64,000 bases of DNA from Microbacterium sp. TPD7012 (GCF_003075395.1 NZ_QDFV01000004.1:399-64398); one strand, 5' to 3'. Counted from the first letter of the stretch, positions 7,752 through 16,919 are shown. The notes: generated from the letters alone by a model not told the origin. Translations and numbers: made by a program.

Positions 7752-8888
7752 ATGGCCGACCGCATCCTGACCACGCACGTCGGATCCCTGCCGCGCAGCG
7801 CTGCCGTGACCGATCTGGTCTTCGCGCAGGAGCGTGGCGACGCCGTCGATGCGGCGCAGTTCGACGCGGTGATCGGTGCCGCGGTCGAGGAGTGCGTCGG
7901 TCGGCAGGCAGCCGCGGGGATCGACCTCGTCTCGGACGGCGAGATGTCGAAGATCTCCTACGCGACCTACATCAAGGACCGCATCACGGGGTTCGACGGG
8001 GACAGTCCGCGCACACCGCCGGCCGACCTGGAGGAGTTCCCCGGGTTCCTGCGGCGGCAGGCGAGCAGCGGAGGCACGCCCACGTACCGCCGGCCCTGCT
8101 GCGTCGGGCCGATCGCCCCGAAGACGCTCGCGCCGCTGGAGGCCGATCTGCAGCATCTGCAGGCGGCGGTCGACCGGAACCGCCCCACGGGCGCGTTCAT
8201 GAATGCGGCGTCGCCGGGGGTGATCGCGCTGTTCCAGCCGGATCGGCACTACGGCGATGAAGACGCGTACCTCGAGGCGCTGGCCGAGGCCATGCGTCCG
8301 GAGTACGAGGCGATCGTGGCCGCCGGGTTCATCCTCCAGTTGGACAGCCCCGACATCGGGCTCGGCCGTCACATGACGTACAAGGACCGGACGGATGCCG
8401 AGTACCTGCGGGTCGTCGAGCGACACGTCGAGGTGCTCGACCACGCGCTGCGCGACGTGCCGGCCGACCGGGTGCGGATGCACGTCTGCTGGGGCAACTA
8501 CGAGGGGCCGCACCACCGCGACATCGAGATGCGCACCATCCTCCCGGCCCTGATGAAGGCCAAGCCCCAGGGGCTGCTCTTCGAGGCGTCGAATCCCCGC
8601 CACCAGCACGACTGGCAGGCGTTCCGCGATCTCGCGCATCTCGTGCCCGACGACCGCGTGCTCATCCCCGGGGTGATCGACTCGACGACGAACTTCATCG
8701 AGCACCCCGAGGTGGTCGCTCAGCGCATCGAGCAGTTCGCCGCCCTCGTGGGCCCGGAGCGCGTGATCGCCGGATCCGACTGCGGGTTCTCGACCTTCGC
8801 CGGATTCGGCGCCGTCGACCCGGACATCGTCTACGCCAAGCTCGAGACCCTGTCGGCCGGGGCGGCGATCGCGAGCGCGCGGCTGTAG
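7752..8888 (+). CDS. MetE-like (cobalamin-independent methionine synthase II family) protein
   Basis: Stand-alone protein of 378 aa related to the C-terminal catalytic barrel of MetE. It opens with THVGSLPRS, as in this family. The zinc ligands are conserved: HVC in MHVCWGNYEGPHH and a late Cys in GSDCGFSTF. The family includes methyl- and alkyl-transfer enzymes acting on thiols, and many members lack the folate-binding N-terminal half, as here. GAGGAG at 7742-7747 precedes the ATG. It is 99 bp upstream of the LacI-controlled catabolic cluster, on the same strand, but a LacI-type operator lies between, so it is probably a separate unit. Substrate unknown. Confidence 0.85.
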   Translation: MADRILTTHVGSLPRSAAVTDLVFAQERGDAVDAAQFDAVIGAAVEECVGRQAAAGIDLVSDGEMSKISYATYIKDRITGFDGDSPRTPPADLEEFPGFLRRQASSGGTPTYRRPCCVGPIAPKTLAPLEADLQHLQAAVDRNRPTGAFMNAASPGVIALFQPDRHYGDEDAYLEALAEAMRPEYEAIVAAGFILQLDSPDIGLGRHMTYKDRTDAEYLRVVERHVEVLDHALRDVPADRVRMHVCWGNYEGPHHRDIEMRTILPALMKAKPQGLLFEASNPRHQHDWQAFRDLAHLVPDDRVLIPGVIDSTTNFIEHPEVVAQRIEQFAALVGPERVIAGSDCGFSTFAGFGAVDPDIVYAKLETLSAGAAIASARL

Positions 8889-8932
8889 CAACGGGCGGGT
8901 TGCGGCATCCGACCGGTTCGTGCCATGATCTC

Positions 8933-8946
8933 GGAAAGCGCTTACC
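8933..8946. promoter_or_regulatory. LacI-family operator candidate
   Basis: GGAAAGCGCTTACC is close to the LacI/GalR-family consensus, a palindrome with a central CpG (AAGCGCTT). It lies 42 bp before the start of the Gfo/Idh/MocA dehydrogenase gene, first of a cluster that includes a LacI-type repressor gene at 13103. It is the most likely site for that repressor. Confidence 0.72.
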
Positions 8947-8987
8947 CACCTCGGGGCGCACCCACTTCCAGAGAACGGACCATCACC

Positions 8988-10151
8988 ATGACACAGACCC
9001 CCACCCGCGAGATCGGGATCATCATGAACGGCGTCTCCGGGCGCATGGGCTACCGGCAGCACCTGGTGCGCTCGATCCTCGCCATCCGCGAAGAAGGCGG
9101 CATCGAGCTGCCCGACGGCTCCCGCATCACGGTGAAGCCGATCCTCGTGGGACGCAGCGAGGCCAAGCTCGCCGAGCTCGCCGCGAAGCACGGCATCGAG
9201 GACTGGACGACCGACCTCGACGCCGCCCTCGCCGACCCGCAGTGGGAGATCTACGCCGACTTCCTCGTGACCAAGGCGCGTGCCACGGCGATCCGCAAGG
9301 CCATCGCCGCCGGCAAGGCGATCTACACCGAGAAGCCGACCGCCGAGTCGCTCGACGAGGCGCTCGAGCTCGCCCGCCTCGCCGAGAGCGCGGGCGTCAA
9401 GACGGGTGTCGTGCACGACAAGCTCTACCTCCCCGGTCTGCAGAAGCTCAAGCGCCTGATCGACTCCGGGTTCTTCGGACGCATCCTCTCGGTCCGCGGC
9501 GAGTTCGGCTACTGGGTCTTCGAGGGCGACTGGCAGCCCGCCCAGCGCCCGAGCTGGAACTACCGCACCGAAGACGGCGGCGGCATCATCAGCGACATGT
9601 TCCCGCACTGGAACTACGTGCTCGAGAACCTGTTCGGCGAGGTGAAGAGCGTCTACGCGCAGGCGGCGGTGCACATCGCCGATCGCTGGGACGAGAAGGG
9701 CGAGCACTACACGGCCACCGCCGAGGACGCCGCGTACGGCATCTTCGAGATCGAGGGCGGCATCATCGCCGAGATCAACTCCTCGTGGACCGTGCGCGTG
9801 AACCGCGACGAACTCGTCGAGTTCCAGGTCGACGGCACGCACGGATCCGCGGTGGTCGGCCTCTTCGGCGCCAAGATCCAGCCGCGCAACGCCACGCCCA
9901 AGCCGGTGTGGAACCCCGACCTGGAGGACACCCGCGACTACGACGCCGACTGGCAGACCGTGCCGACGAACGAGGTGTTCCTGAACGGCTTCCGCCAGCA
10001 GTGGGAGGAGTACCTGGTCTCCTTCGTGGAGGGCACCGACTACCCGTTCGACCTGCTCGCCGGCGCACGCGGGGTGCAGTTCGCCGAGGCCGGCCTGACC
10101 TCGAGTGCCGAGGGTCGCAAGATCGCGCTGTCGACCCTGAGCCTGGACTGA
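8988..10151 (+). CDS. Gfo/Idh/MocA family oxidoreductase
   Basis: NAD(P)-dependent sugar or polyol dehydrogenase, 387 aa. An N-terminal Rossmann domain contains the family EKP motif (EKPTAES), where Lys is the usual proton relay. The C-terminal alpha/beta domain carries the substrate pocket. The motif NGVSGRMGYRQH near the N-terminus resembles a dinucleotide-binding loop. The ATG at 8988 was chosen over an in-frame ATG at 8925 because the longer form would start over the LacI-type operator. It is the first gene of a cluster with a DUF993 protein, two TIM-barrel isomerases, LacI and glycerate kinase, so it probably performs the first oxidation of the substrate (inference). Confidence 0.88.
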   Translation: MTQTPTREIGIIMNGVSGRMGYRQHLVRSILAIREEGGIELPDGSRITVKPILVGRSEAKLAELAAKHGIEDWTTDLDAALADPQWEIYADFLVTKARATAIRKAIAAGKAIYTEKPTAESLDEALELARLAESAGVKTGVVHDKLYLPGLQKLKRLIDSGFFGRILSVRGEFGYWVFEGDWQPAQRPSWNYRTEDGGGIISDMFPHWNYVLENLFGEVKSVYAQAAVHIADRWDEKGEHYTATAEDAAYGIFEIEGGIIAEINSSWTVRVNRDELVEFQVDGTHGSAVVGLFGAKIQPRNATPKPVWNPDLEDTRDYDADWQTVPTNEVFLNGFRQQWEEYLVSFVEGTDYPFDLLAGARGVQFAEAGLTSSAEGRKIALSTLSLD

Positions 10152-10155
10152 CCCG

Positions 10156-11361
10156 ATGAGCACTCTCCGACTCCTCGCGGCCGACGGCTCGGTGACGGAT
10201 GCTGAGCTGAACGCGGGCGGCGCCTTCGCCCGCCCGGCATCCGCTCTGCAGAGCCGCGTGGCCTACGCGGCCGCGCACGTCGTGCCGAAGACCCATGCCG
10301 ACAACACTCCGGGGCAGCCCGCCGACATCGACTGGGATTCGACGCTCGCCTTCCGGCGGAACGTGTACTCGTGGGGGCTCGGCGTCGCCGACGCCATGGA
10401 CACCGCCCAGCGGAACATGGGTCTGGATGCCGCGGCGACCCGCGAGCTGATCGCGCGCAGCGCCGAGGTCGCCCGGGAAGAGGGCGGCTCCGTCGTGGTC
10501 GGCGTCAACACCGACCATCTCGCTGAGACGCACGTCTCGCTCGAGCAGGTCATCGATGCCTACAAGGAGCAGCTGCACTTCACCGAGGAGCAGGGCGCCG
10601 GCCCCGTGCTGATGGCCTCGCGTCACCTCGCGCGGATCGCGACGGGTGCCGACGACTACCGGCGCGTGTACCGGTCGGTGCTCGAGTCGGCGACGGTCCC
10701 CGTGGTGCTGCACTGGCTCGGCACGGCATTCGACCCGGAGCTGGCGGGATATTTCGGGGCGGAGGACTGGCAGACGGCATCCGAGGTCCTGCTCGAGGTG
10801 ATCGGCGAGAACCCGGGCAAGGTCGCGGGCGTCAAGATGAGCCTGCTGAATGCGGAGTCCGAGATCGCGGTGCGCGAGCGCCTCCCGGAGGGCGTGCGCA
10901 TGTTCACCGGCGACGACTTCAACTACGTGAGCCTCATCGGCGGCTCGTCGGTCGTCGAACGCGGGAGCGAAGCGAGCGCGACGGAACGTCCTGCACGCAT
11001 CTATTCCGACGCTCTGCTCGGCGCGTTCGCGGCGATTACGCCGGCGGCGTCCGCGGCGATCCAGGCGCTCGACGCCGGCGACCACGAGTCGTACCTGCGC
11101 ATCCTCGGCCCGACGGAGGAGCTCAGTCGGCAGGTCTTCGCCGCGCCGACGTTCTACTACAAGACGGGTGTCGCCTTCCTGTCCTGGCTCAACGGCCACC
11201 AGCCCGCGTTCCAGATGGTCGGCGGCCTGCACTCGGCGCGGAGCCTGCCGCACCTGAGTCGCATCGTCGAGCTCGCGAACGCCTCCCTCGCTCTCGAGGA
11301 CCCGGAGCTCGCCCGCGAGCGCTGGCACGGGATGCTGCGACTGGACGGAGTGGACGTATGA
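10156..11361 (+). CDS. DUF993 family protein (aldolase-like) with in-frame repeat insertion
   Basis: Protein of 401 aa in DUF993, a family distantly related to dihydrodipicolinate synthase-type class I aldolase barrels; no activity is established that I can name. It starts 4 bp after the dehydrogenase stop and overlaps the next gene by 4 bp (ATGA). At about residues 266-279 the protein reads VVERGSEASATERP, low-complexity charged sequence encoded by DNA at 10950-10991. That DNA resembles the repeat at 54006-54040, so a short repeat appears to have inserted in frame without breaking the gene. A retro-aldol or lyase step in the pathway is a reasonable guess, not shown by the sequence. Confidence 0.82.
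   Translation: MSTLRLLAADGSVTDAELNAGGAFARPASALQSRVAYAAAHVVPKTHADNTPGQPADIDWDSTLAFRRNVYSWGLGVADAMDTAQRNMGLDAAATRELIARSAEVAREEGGSVVVGVNTDHLAETHVSLEQVIDAYKEQLHFTEEQGAGPVLMASRHLARIATGADDYRRVYRSVLESATVPVVLHWLGTAFDPELAGYFGAEDWQTASEVLLEVIGENPGKVAGVKMSLLNAESEIAVRERLPEGVRMFTGDDFNYVSLIGGSSVVERGSEASATERPARIYSDALLGAFAAITPAASAAIQALDAGDHESYLRILGPTEELSRQVFAAPTFYYKTGVAFLSWLNGHQPAFQMVGGLHSARSLPHLSRIVELANASLALEDPELARERWHGMLRLDGVDV
10950..10991 (+). repeat. Short repeat element inside the DUF993 gene
   Basis: The segment contains GGTCGTCGAACG, AGCGAAGCGAG and ACGGAACGTCC. These match, in order, the reverse complement of the intergenic repeat at 54006-54040 (GGTCGTTGAGCG, AGCGAAGCGAG, ACGAAACGCC). This copy has two extra 3-bp pieces, which keep the reading frame. 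The encoded peptide is low complexity and unlike the flanking protein. Confidence 0.6.
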
Positions 11362-12224
11362 CCGGCCCCGACCCCCGCCTCTCGATCAACCAGGCCACCA
11401 TCAAGCGCGCCGATCTGGCGACGGCGCTGCGGGTCACCGCGGATGCCGGCATCCAGGCCATCGGCCTCTGGCGCGAGCCGGTGAACGAGGTCGGGCTCGA
11501 CGTCGCCGCCCGGATGCTGGCGGACTCCGGCCTGCGTTTCACGACGCACTGCCGGGGTGGCTTCTTCACCCTCCCGGCCGGCCCGGCCCGCGACGCCGCG
11601 CTCGACGACAATCGCCGGGCGATCGAGGAGACCGCGGCGCTCGCCGCCGCCGGCGCCGACGGATCGACCGCTGTGCTCGTGCTCGTCGCCGGCGGACTTC
11701 CCGAGGGGTCGCGCGATCTGATCGGCGCGCGCGAACGGGTGCGCGACGCGATCGGCGCACTGGCCCCCGACGCCGAGGCTGCGGGAGTGACGCTGGCGAT
11801 CGAGCCGCTGCATCCGATGTACGCGTCCGACCGGGCCGTCGTCTCGACGCTCGGACAGGCGCTCGACATCGCCGCCGACTTCGACCCGGAGGTCGCAGCC
11901 GTCGCCGTCGACACGTTCCACATCTGGTGGGATCCGCAGGTGCTCGCGCAGATCGCCCGCGCGGGCCGAGAGGGGCGCATCGCGACGTACCAGGTGTGCG
12001 ACTGGAGGACGCCGCTCGCCGCGGACGTGCTGCTGTCGCGGCACTACACCGGGGAGGGCGTAATCGACTTCGGCTCGCTGACCCGCGCGGTGATCGAGAC
12101 CGGGTACGACCGCGACATCGAGGTCGAGCTCTTCAACGCCGACATCTGGGCGGATGCGCCGGAGGACGTCGTGCGCCGGACGGCGGAGACCTTCGCCGCG
12201 GCGGTCTCCCCGCACCTGCGCTGA
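11358..12224 (+). CDS. Sugar phosphate isomerase/epimerase (xylose isomerase-like TIM barrel)
   Basis: TIM-barrel protein of the AP-endonuclease-2/xylose-isomerase superfamily, 288 aa. Probable metal ligands lie in AIEPLHPMYA, VDTFHIWWDP and EVELFNADIW, the typical Glu/Asp/His positions. Members isomerise or epimerise keto sugars, and some cleave oxidised glycosides. The ATG overlaps the DUF993 stop codon by 4 bp. Together with the dehydrogenase and a second barrel gene it suggests an oxidation-isomerisation-cleavage route, by inference. The gene ends just before a palindromic repeat at 12227. Confidence 0.87.
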   Translation: MTGPDPRLSINQATIKRADLATALRVTADAGIQAIGLWREPVNEVGLDVAARMLADSGLRFTTHCRGGFFTLPAGPARDAALDDNRRAIEETAALAAAGADGSTAVLVLVAGGLPEGSRDLIGARERVRDAIGALAPDAEAAGVTLAIEPLHPMYASDRAVVSTLGQALDIAADFDPEVAAVAVDTFHIWWDPQVLAQIARAGREGRIATYQVCDWRTPLAADVLLSRHYTGEGVIDFGSLTRAVIETGYDRDIEVELFNADIWADAPEDVVRRTAETFAAAVSPHLR

Positions 12225-12226
12225 GT

Positions 12227-12286
12227 TGGGTCGCTGAGCTTGTCGAAGCGTCCCCGGGTCGGCCCTTCGACAGGCTCAGGGACCCA
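12227..12286. repeat. Palindromic repeat (REP-like), copy 1
   Basis: The left arm TGGGTCGCTGAGCTTGTCGA and the right arm (reverse complement TGGGTCCCTGAGCCTGTCGA) differ at two positions; both arms extend 2 bp further. They flank a GC-rich loop of about 16 bp. A second full copy is at 49281-49338. It starts right after the stop codon of the upstream isomerase gene and separates it from the next isomerase gene, so it may weaken transcription or protect RNA ends within the cluster. Confidence 0.8.
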
Positions 12287-12309
12287 GGGATTCACGAGAG
12301 GATGAACGC

Positions 12310-13074
12310 ATGACCGTGATCAGGCCGGGACTGTGCTCGGTGACGTTCCGCGGCCTGACGCCGGAACGGATCATCGCGCTGGCGGCGGATGCCGGGCTCG
12401 AGGCGATCGAGTGGGGCGGCGACGTGCACGTGCCTCCGGGCGACATCGCCCGCGCGACGCAGGTGGCGAAGGCGACGACGGATGCCGGGCTGGCCGTCGC
12501 CTCGTACGGCTCCTACTTCCGCGCCGGAGCCGACGAGCCTCTCACCCCGGTCCTCGACAGCGCCGAGGCGCTCGGTGCCGATCGCATCCGGATCTGGGCG
12601 GGCTCGGTCGGTTCCGGCGAGGCCACGGCGGGCGACCGGGCGGCGGTGGTCGAGCGGCTGCAGGCCGCGGCATCCGAAGCCAGCGCGAGAGGGATCGGTC
12701 TCGCCCTCGAGTTCCACTCCGGCACGCTCGCCGACACGGCGCCCGCCACCCTGCGTCTGCTGGACGACGTCGCCGATCCGGGCCTGAGCACCTACTGGCA
12801 GCCGACCGTCGACGCATCGGTCGACACCGCGATCGACGAGTATCGGGCGCTCGCCGACCGCACCAGCGCCGTCCATGTCTTCTCCTGGTGGCCGGCGACC
12901 GAGCGGCTGCCGCTCCGTGCGCGCGACTCGCTCTGGACCCGGTTCTTCGCCGAGGCGAAGGGTGTCGCGGACCCACCCCGCGACGCGCTGATCGAGTTCG
13001 TGCCGGGTGATGATCCGGAGATGCTCCTCGGGGAAGCCGCCGCGCTGCGCGCCTACGTCGGACGGCTCGGGTGA
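12310..13074 (+). CDS. Sugar phosphate isomerase/epimerase family protein (second TIM barrel)
   Basis: TIM-barrel protein of 254 aa in the xylose-isomerase-like superfamily. Likely metal-binding strands include GLALEFHSGTL, YWQPTVD, VHVFSWW and LIEFVPGDD. It is shorter than the neighbouring 288-aa barrel and clearly diverged from it, so the two probably catalyse different steps rather than being recent duplicates. A GAGGATGAACGC sequence precedes the ATG and provides a modest ribosome site. The gene follows the REP-like element at 12227-12286. Confidence 0.85.
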   Translation: MTVIRPGLCSVTFRGLTPERIIALAADAGLEAIEWGGDVHVPPGDIARATQVAKATTDAGLAVASYGSYFRAGADEPLTPVLDSAEALGADRIRIWAGSVGSGEATAGDRAAVVERLQAAASEASARGIGLALEFHSGTLADTAPATLRLLDDVADPGLSTYWQPTVDASVDTAIDEYRALADRTSAVHVFSWWPATERLPLRARDSLWTRFFAEAKGVADPPRDALIEFVPGDDPEMLLGEAAALRAYVGRLG

Positions 13075-13089
13075 GCGTGCTCCTCCCAG

Positions 13090-13095
13090 TAGGCT
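13090..13095 (+). promoter_or_regulatory. -10 box (leaderless) for the LacI repressor gene
   Basis: TAGGCT lies 7 bp before the ATG at 13103 with no Shine-Dalgarno sequence, so the transcript probably starts at the start codon. This gives the repressor its own promoter inside the cluster. Confidence 0.6.
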
Positions 13096-13102
13096 CTCGA
13101 TC

Positions 13103-14173
13103 ATGAGCGCGTCTTCGCCGCCCCCGGGTCCTGCGTCCGCCTCGCGCGCGGGACGGTCCGCTCGAGGAGCCGCGGCGACGCTGCACGACGTCGCCCGAGC
13201 GGCGGGTGTCTCTCTCGCCACGGCCTCGCGGGTCCTGAACGGGTCGGAGCGCAAGGTCGCCGAGTCGTTCCGCGCGCGGGTGGAGGCGGCAGCGGCAGAC
13301 CTCGGCTACACCGCCAACGTCTCGGCGCAGGCCACCGCCCGCGGGACATCGCCCGTGATCGCGCTGCTCGTCGCCGACATCGCCGACCCCTACTTCGGGT
13401 TGATCGCCTCCGGCGTCGCCCGCGGCGCGGATGAGCACGGCCTGGTCGTGACGATCGCGATCACCGAGCGCGACGCCGCGCGGGAGGCCAGGATCGTCCG
13501 CGCGCTCCGCGGACAACGACCTCAGGGGCTGATCCTCGCGGCATCGCGCACCGAGGAGCCGATGGAAGCGGAGACCGCACGCGAGCTCGGTGAATACACC
13601 AGGCTGGGCGGCCGCACGGTCACGTTCGGCCCGGACGGTCTCGGTGAGCGCCGAGTGGAGATCGACAACAGGGCAGGCGCCGAGGCCCTCGGGCGCCGCA
13701 TGGCGGAGCTCGGATACCGCACGGCCGTCGTGATCGGCGCGGCAGAGGGCGTGCGCACCTCGGATGAGCGCCTCGACGGTTTCCGCGCGGGCTTCGAGGC
13801 CGCGGGGGGAACCGTCGAACGCGTGCTGCGCGGCGACTTCCGACGGGAATCCGGGTCCGCCGCGATGAGCGAGGCCCTCGCCGAGGGTGTGCAGAAAGGG
13901 ACGCTCGTGTTCGGGATCAGCGATGTGGTGGCGATCGGCGCGATGTCCGCGATCCGCGACGCCGGCAGGCAGGTCGGCGCCGACATCGCCGTCTGCGGCT
14001 TCGATGACGTGCCGTCCAGCAGCGACGTCACCCCGGCCCTCACGACCGTGCGGGTGCCCCTGACCGAGGTCGGCTATCAGGCCTTCCGCGCGACGGTCGA
14101 TCCGGACTGGCAGCAGCCGCCGCTTCCTCTCGAGGTCGTCGTGCGCGCGAGCACGCCGGAGGCGACGGCATGA
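13103..14173 (+). CDS. LacI family transcriptional repressor
   Basis: Repressor of 356 aa. After a Pro/Ser/Ala-rich tail of about 25 residues comes the LacI helix-turn-helix (TLHDVARAAGVSLATASRVL) with the hinge helix, then a periplasmic-binding-protein-like sensor domain ending in CGFDDVPSSSDVTPALTTV. The N-terminal tail is longer than usual, but TAGGCT 7 bp upstream fixes the start. The gene overlaps glycerate kinase by 4 bp. Its likely operator is the AAGCGCTT palindrome at 8933-8946 before the first gene of the cluster. The inducer is unknown. Confidence 0.93.
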   Translation: MSASSPPPGPASASRAGRSARGAAATLHDVARAAGVSLATASRVLNGSERKVAESFRARVEAAAADLGYTANVSAQATARGTSPVIALLVADIADPYFGLIASGVARGADEHGLVVTIAITERDAAREARIVRALRGQRPQGLILAASRTEEPMEAETARELGEYTRLGGRTVTFGPDGLGERRVEIDNRAGAEALGRRMAELGYRTAVVIGAAEGVRTSDERLDGFRAGFEAAGGTVERVLRGDFRRESGSAAMSEALAEGVQKGTLVFGISDVVAIGAMSAIRDAGRQVGADIAVCGFDDVPSSSDVTPALTTVRVPLTEVGYQAFRATVDPDWQQPPLPLEVVVRASTPEATA

Positions 14174-15273
14174 CCCGGATCGTGCTGGCTCCGGACAGCT
14201 TCAAGGGGACGATCACGGCGGTGGATGCCGCTGTCGCCCTGCAGGCCGGATGGACCGAGGTCGACCCCGGCGCGGAGTTCGTGCACCGCCCGATGGCGGA
14301 CGGCGGCGAAGGAACGATCGCGGCCTTCGAGGCGGCGGTTCCCGGCTCCCGGCGCATGCCCGTCACGGTCGAGGGACCCACCGGCGCGGACATCGACACG
14401 TCGTGGCTGCTTCTGCCGCCGACCGCCGACGCGGCAGGCGGGACCGCCGTGATCGATCTCGCCTCGACGTCGGGCATCGAGCTGCTCGACACGCTCCGCC
14501 CCTGGGATGCCGACACGACCGGCTTCGGGCAGGCGATCGCCGCCGCTCTCGACCACGGCGTCTCGCGGGTCGTCGTCGGCATCGGGTCCAGCGGCTCGAC
14601 GGACGGCGGGACCGGGATGCTCGCAGCTCTCGGCGCCCGATTCCTCGATGCCGCGGGCGCCCCCGTCGCGCGAGGTGCCCGTGGGCTCGCCGACATCGCC
14701 TCGATCGATCTGTCGGGTCTGCGCGCCGCGCCCGACGTGCGCGTGCTCACCGACGTCACCAACCCCCTGGTCGGCCCGCGTGGCGCGTCCGCCGTCTTCG
14801 GCCCGCAGAAGGGGCTGAACTCCGTCGCCGACATCACTCTCGCCGACCGTGGGCTCGGGCAGCTCGCGGCACTCCTCGGGCTCGACGCGGATCTGCCCGG
14901 CACGGGCGCTGCCGGCGGCACAGGAGGGGCGCTCGTCGTCTGGGGAGGCGTGCTCGCCCCCGGAGCCGCCGAGGTGGCGGAGCTCATCGGCCTCGCCGAT
15001 GCGATCGCCGACGCCGACGTGGTCATCACCGGCGAGGGCTCGTACGACGGTCAGTCCGGCGACGGCAAGGTCCCGTCGTTCATCGCCTCGCTCGCCGCGG
15101 AGGCCGGTGCCAGGGCGATGCTCGCCGCGGGACGCATCACCGCCGATTCCGACACCAGCCTGTTCACGGCATCCGCTTCGCTCACCGACCTGGCGGGATC
15201 CTCGGATGCCGCCCTCGCCGAGCCCGCCCGCTGGCTGCGCGAGGCCGGCGCGGCCCTCGCCCGCAGGAGCTAG
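14170..15273 (+). CDS. Glycerate kinase
   Basis: Glycerate kinase of the GlxK/GarK family, 367 aa, producing phosphoglycerate from glycerate and ATP. Family motifs are APDSFKGT at the N-terminus, [24 protein letters not shown] and the late [13 protein letters not shown]. The ATG overlaps the LacI stop by 4 bp, so it is translationally coupled to the repressor. Its presence at the end of the cluster suggests that the pathway releases glycerate (for example through tartronate semialdehyde), which would then enter glycolysis. The gene converges with pgm and the two stop codons share CTAG. Confidence 0.93.
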   Translation: MTRIVLAPDSFKGTITAVDAAVALQAGWTEVDPGAEFVHRPMADGGEGTIAAFEAAVPGSRRMPVTVEGPTGADIDTSWLLLPPTADAAGGTAVIDLASTSGIELLDTLRPWDADTTGFGQAIAAALDHGVSRVVVGIGSSGSTDGGTGMLAALGARFLDAAGAPVARGARGLADIASIDLSGLRAAPDVRVLTDVTNPLVGPRGASAVFGPQKGLNSVADITLADRGLGQLAALLGLDADLPGTGAAGGTGGALVVWGGVLAPGAAEVAELIGLADAIADADVVITGEGSYDGQSGDGKVPSFIASLAAEAGARAMLAAGRITADSDTSLFTASASLTDLAGSSDAALAEPARWLREAGAALARRS

Positions 15274-16919
15274 CCGCCGAGTGCCGCCGACACGACCGCA
15301 CGGGCCTCGGCCTGCACCTCGGCGAGGTGCTCGGGGCCGCGCAGGCTCTCGGCGTACAGCTTGTAGACGTCTTCCGTACCCGACGGGCGCGCCGCGAACC
15401 AGGCGTGCTCGGTCTGCACCTTGAGACCGCCGATCGCCGCACCGTTGCCCGGCGCGTGCGACAGCTTCGCCGTGATCTCCTCGCCGGCGAGCGACGTCGC
15501 GGTCACGGCATCCGGCGCCAGCTTCGACAGCGTCGCCTTCTGGTCGGGGGTCGCGGGGGCGTCGACGCGCTGATAGGCCGAGGAGCCGAAGGCCTGCTCG
15601 AGCTCGGCGTAGCGCTCCGAGGGGGTCTTGCCCGTCACGGCGATGATCTCGGCCGCGAGCAGGCACAGCAGGATGCCGTCCTTGTCGGTCGACCAGACGG
15701 ATCCGTCCTTGCGGAGGAACGACGCCCCCGCGGACTCCTCGCCGCCGAACGCGACGGAGCCGTCGAGCAGACCCGGCACGAACCACTTGAACCCGACGGG
15801 CACCTCCAGCAGGCGCCGGCCGAGCGACTCCGCGACGCGGTCGATGATCATCGACGACACGAGGGTCTTGCCGATGGCCGCATCCCGCGGCCACTTGTTC
15901 CGGTGCGAGAACAGGTAGTCGATCGCGACCGCGAGGTAATGGTTCGGGTTCATCAGGCCCGCATCCGGGGTGACGATGCCGTGCCGGTCGGCGTCGGCGT
16001 CGTTACCCGTGAGCACGTCGTAATCGCCCTTCTTGGCGACCAGCGACGCCATCGCCGACGGCGACGACGGATCCATCCGGATCTTCTCGTCCCAGTCGAG
16101 CGTCATGAATCGCCAGGTCGGGTCGACCTCGGGGTTGACGACCGTGAGGTCGAGGTCATGGACCTCGGCGATCAGCGCCCAGTACTCGACGGATGCTCCG
16201 CCGAGGGGATCGGCGCCGATGCGCACGCCCGCGCGGCGGATCGCGTCGATGTCGATGATCGAGGGAAGGTCGCGCACGTACGCGTCGCGGAAGTCGTAGC
16301 CGGTGATCGCGTCCCAGTCGACGTCGGCGAAGCGCTCGCGCTTCACGCCCTCGAGTCCGTTCGCGATCAGCTCGTTGGCACGGTCGGCGATCCAGCCCGT
16401 GGCATCCGTGTCGGCGGGGCCGCCGTGCGGCGGGTTGTACTTGAAGCCGCCGTCGCGCGGCGGGTTGTGCGACGGCGTCACCACGATGCCGTCGGCGCGG
16501 CCCGCATTGCCCTCGGCCGGTCCGAGGACCCGGTTGTACGTGAGGATCGCGTGGCTGAGCGCCGGAGTCGGAACCCACGCGTCGCGCGAGTCGACGCGCA
16601 CGTCGACGCCGTTGGCGAGGAGCACCTCGATCGCGCTGCGCTCGGCGGGCAGCGACAGGGCGTGGGTGTCGCGACCGAGGAACAGTGGGCCGGTGATGCC
16701 CTGCGAGGCGCGGTAGTCGACGATCGCCTGCGTGGTGGCGAGGATGTGCGTCTCGTTGAAGCTGTTCGACAGCGAAGAGCCGCGGTGGCCGCTGGTGCCG
16801 AAGACGACCCGTTCGGCGGCGACCTCCGGGTTCGGCACGCGGTCGTAGTAGGCGGCGATCAGCTCGTCGACGTCGATCAGGTCAGTGTCCTCCGCGGGGA
16901 GGCCGGCACGGCTCGTCAT
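15270..16919 (-). CDS. pgm: Phosphoglucomutase (alpha-D-glucose phosphate specific)
   Basis: Interconverts glucose 1-phosphate and glucose 6-phosphate, 549 aa, like the E. coli enzyme. Active-site phosphoserine loop [11 protein letters not shown], metal loop [10 protein letters not shown], sugar-binding GGEESAG and phosphate-binding [10 protein letters not shown] are all present in order. The start at 16919 gives the expected length. Open reading continues upstream into pheA, but that is unrelated sequence. There is no clear Shine-Dalgarno sequence; CAGACT 6 bp upstream is a poor match to the leaderless box. Cytoplasmic housekeeping enzyme for glycogen and nucleotide-sugar metabolism. Confidence 0.96.
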   Translation of the reverse strand: MTSRAGLPAEDTDLIDVDELIAAYYDRVPNPEVAAERVVFGTSGHRGSSLSNSFNETHILATTQAIVDYRASQGITGPLFLGRDTHALSLPAERSAIEVLLANGVDVRVDSRDAWVPTPALSHAILTYNRVLGPAEGNAGRADGIVVTPSHNPPRDGGFKYNPPHGGPADTDATGWIADRANELIANGLEGVKRERFADVDWDAITGYDFRDAYVRDLPSIIDIDAIRRAGVRIGADPLGGASVEYWALIAEVHDLDLTVVNPEVDPTWRFMTLDWDEKIRMDPSSPSAMASLVAKKGDYDVLTGNDADADRHGIVTPDAGLMNPNHYLAVAIDYLFSHRNKWPRDAAIGKTLVSSMIIDRVAESLGRRLLEVPVGFKWFVPGLLDGSVAFGGEESAGASFLRKDGSVWSTDKDGILLCLLAAEIIAVTGKTPSERYAELEQAFGSSAYQRVDAPATPDQKATLSKLAPDAVTATSLAGEEITAKLSHAPGNGAAIGGLKVQTEHAWFAARPSGTEDVYKLYAESLRGPEHLAEVQAEARAVVSAALGG

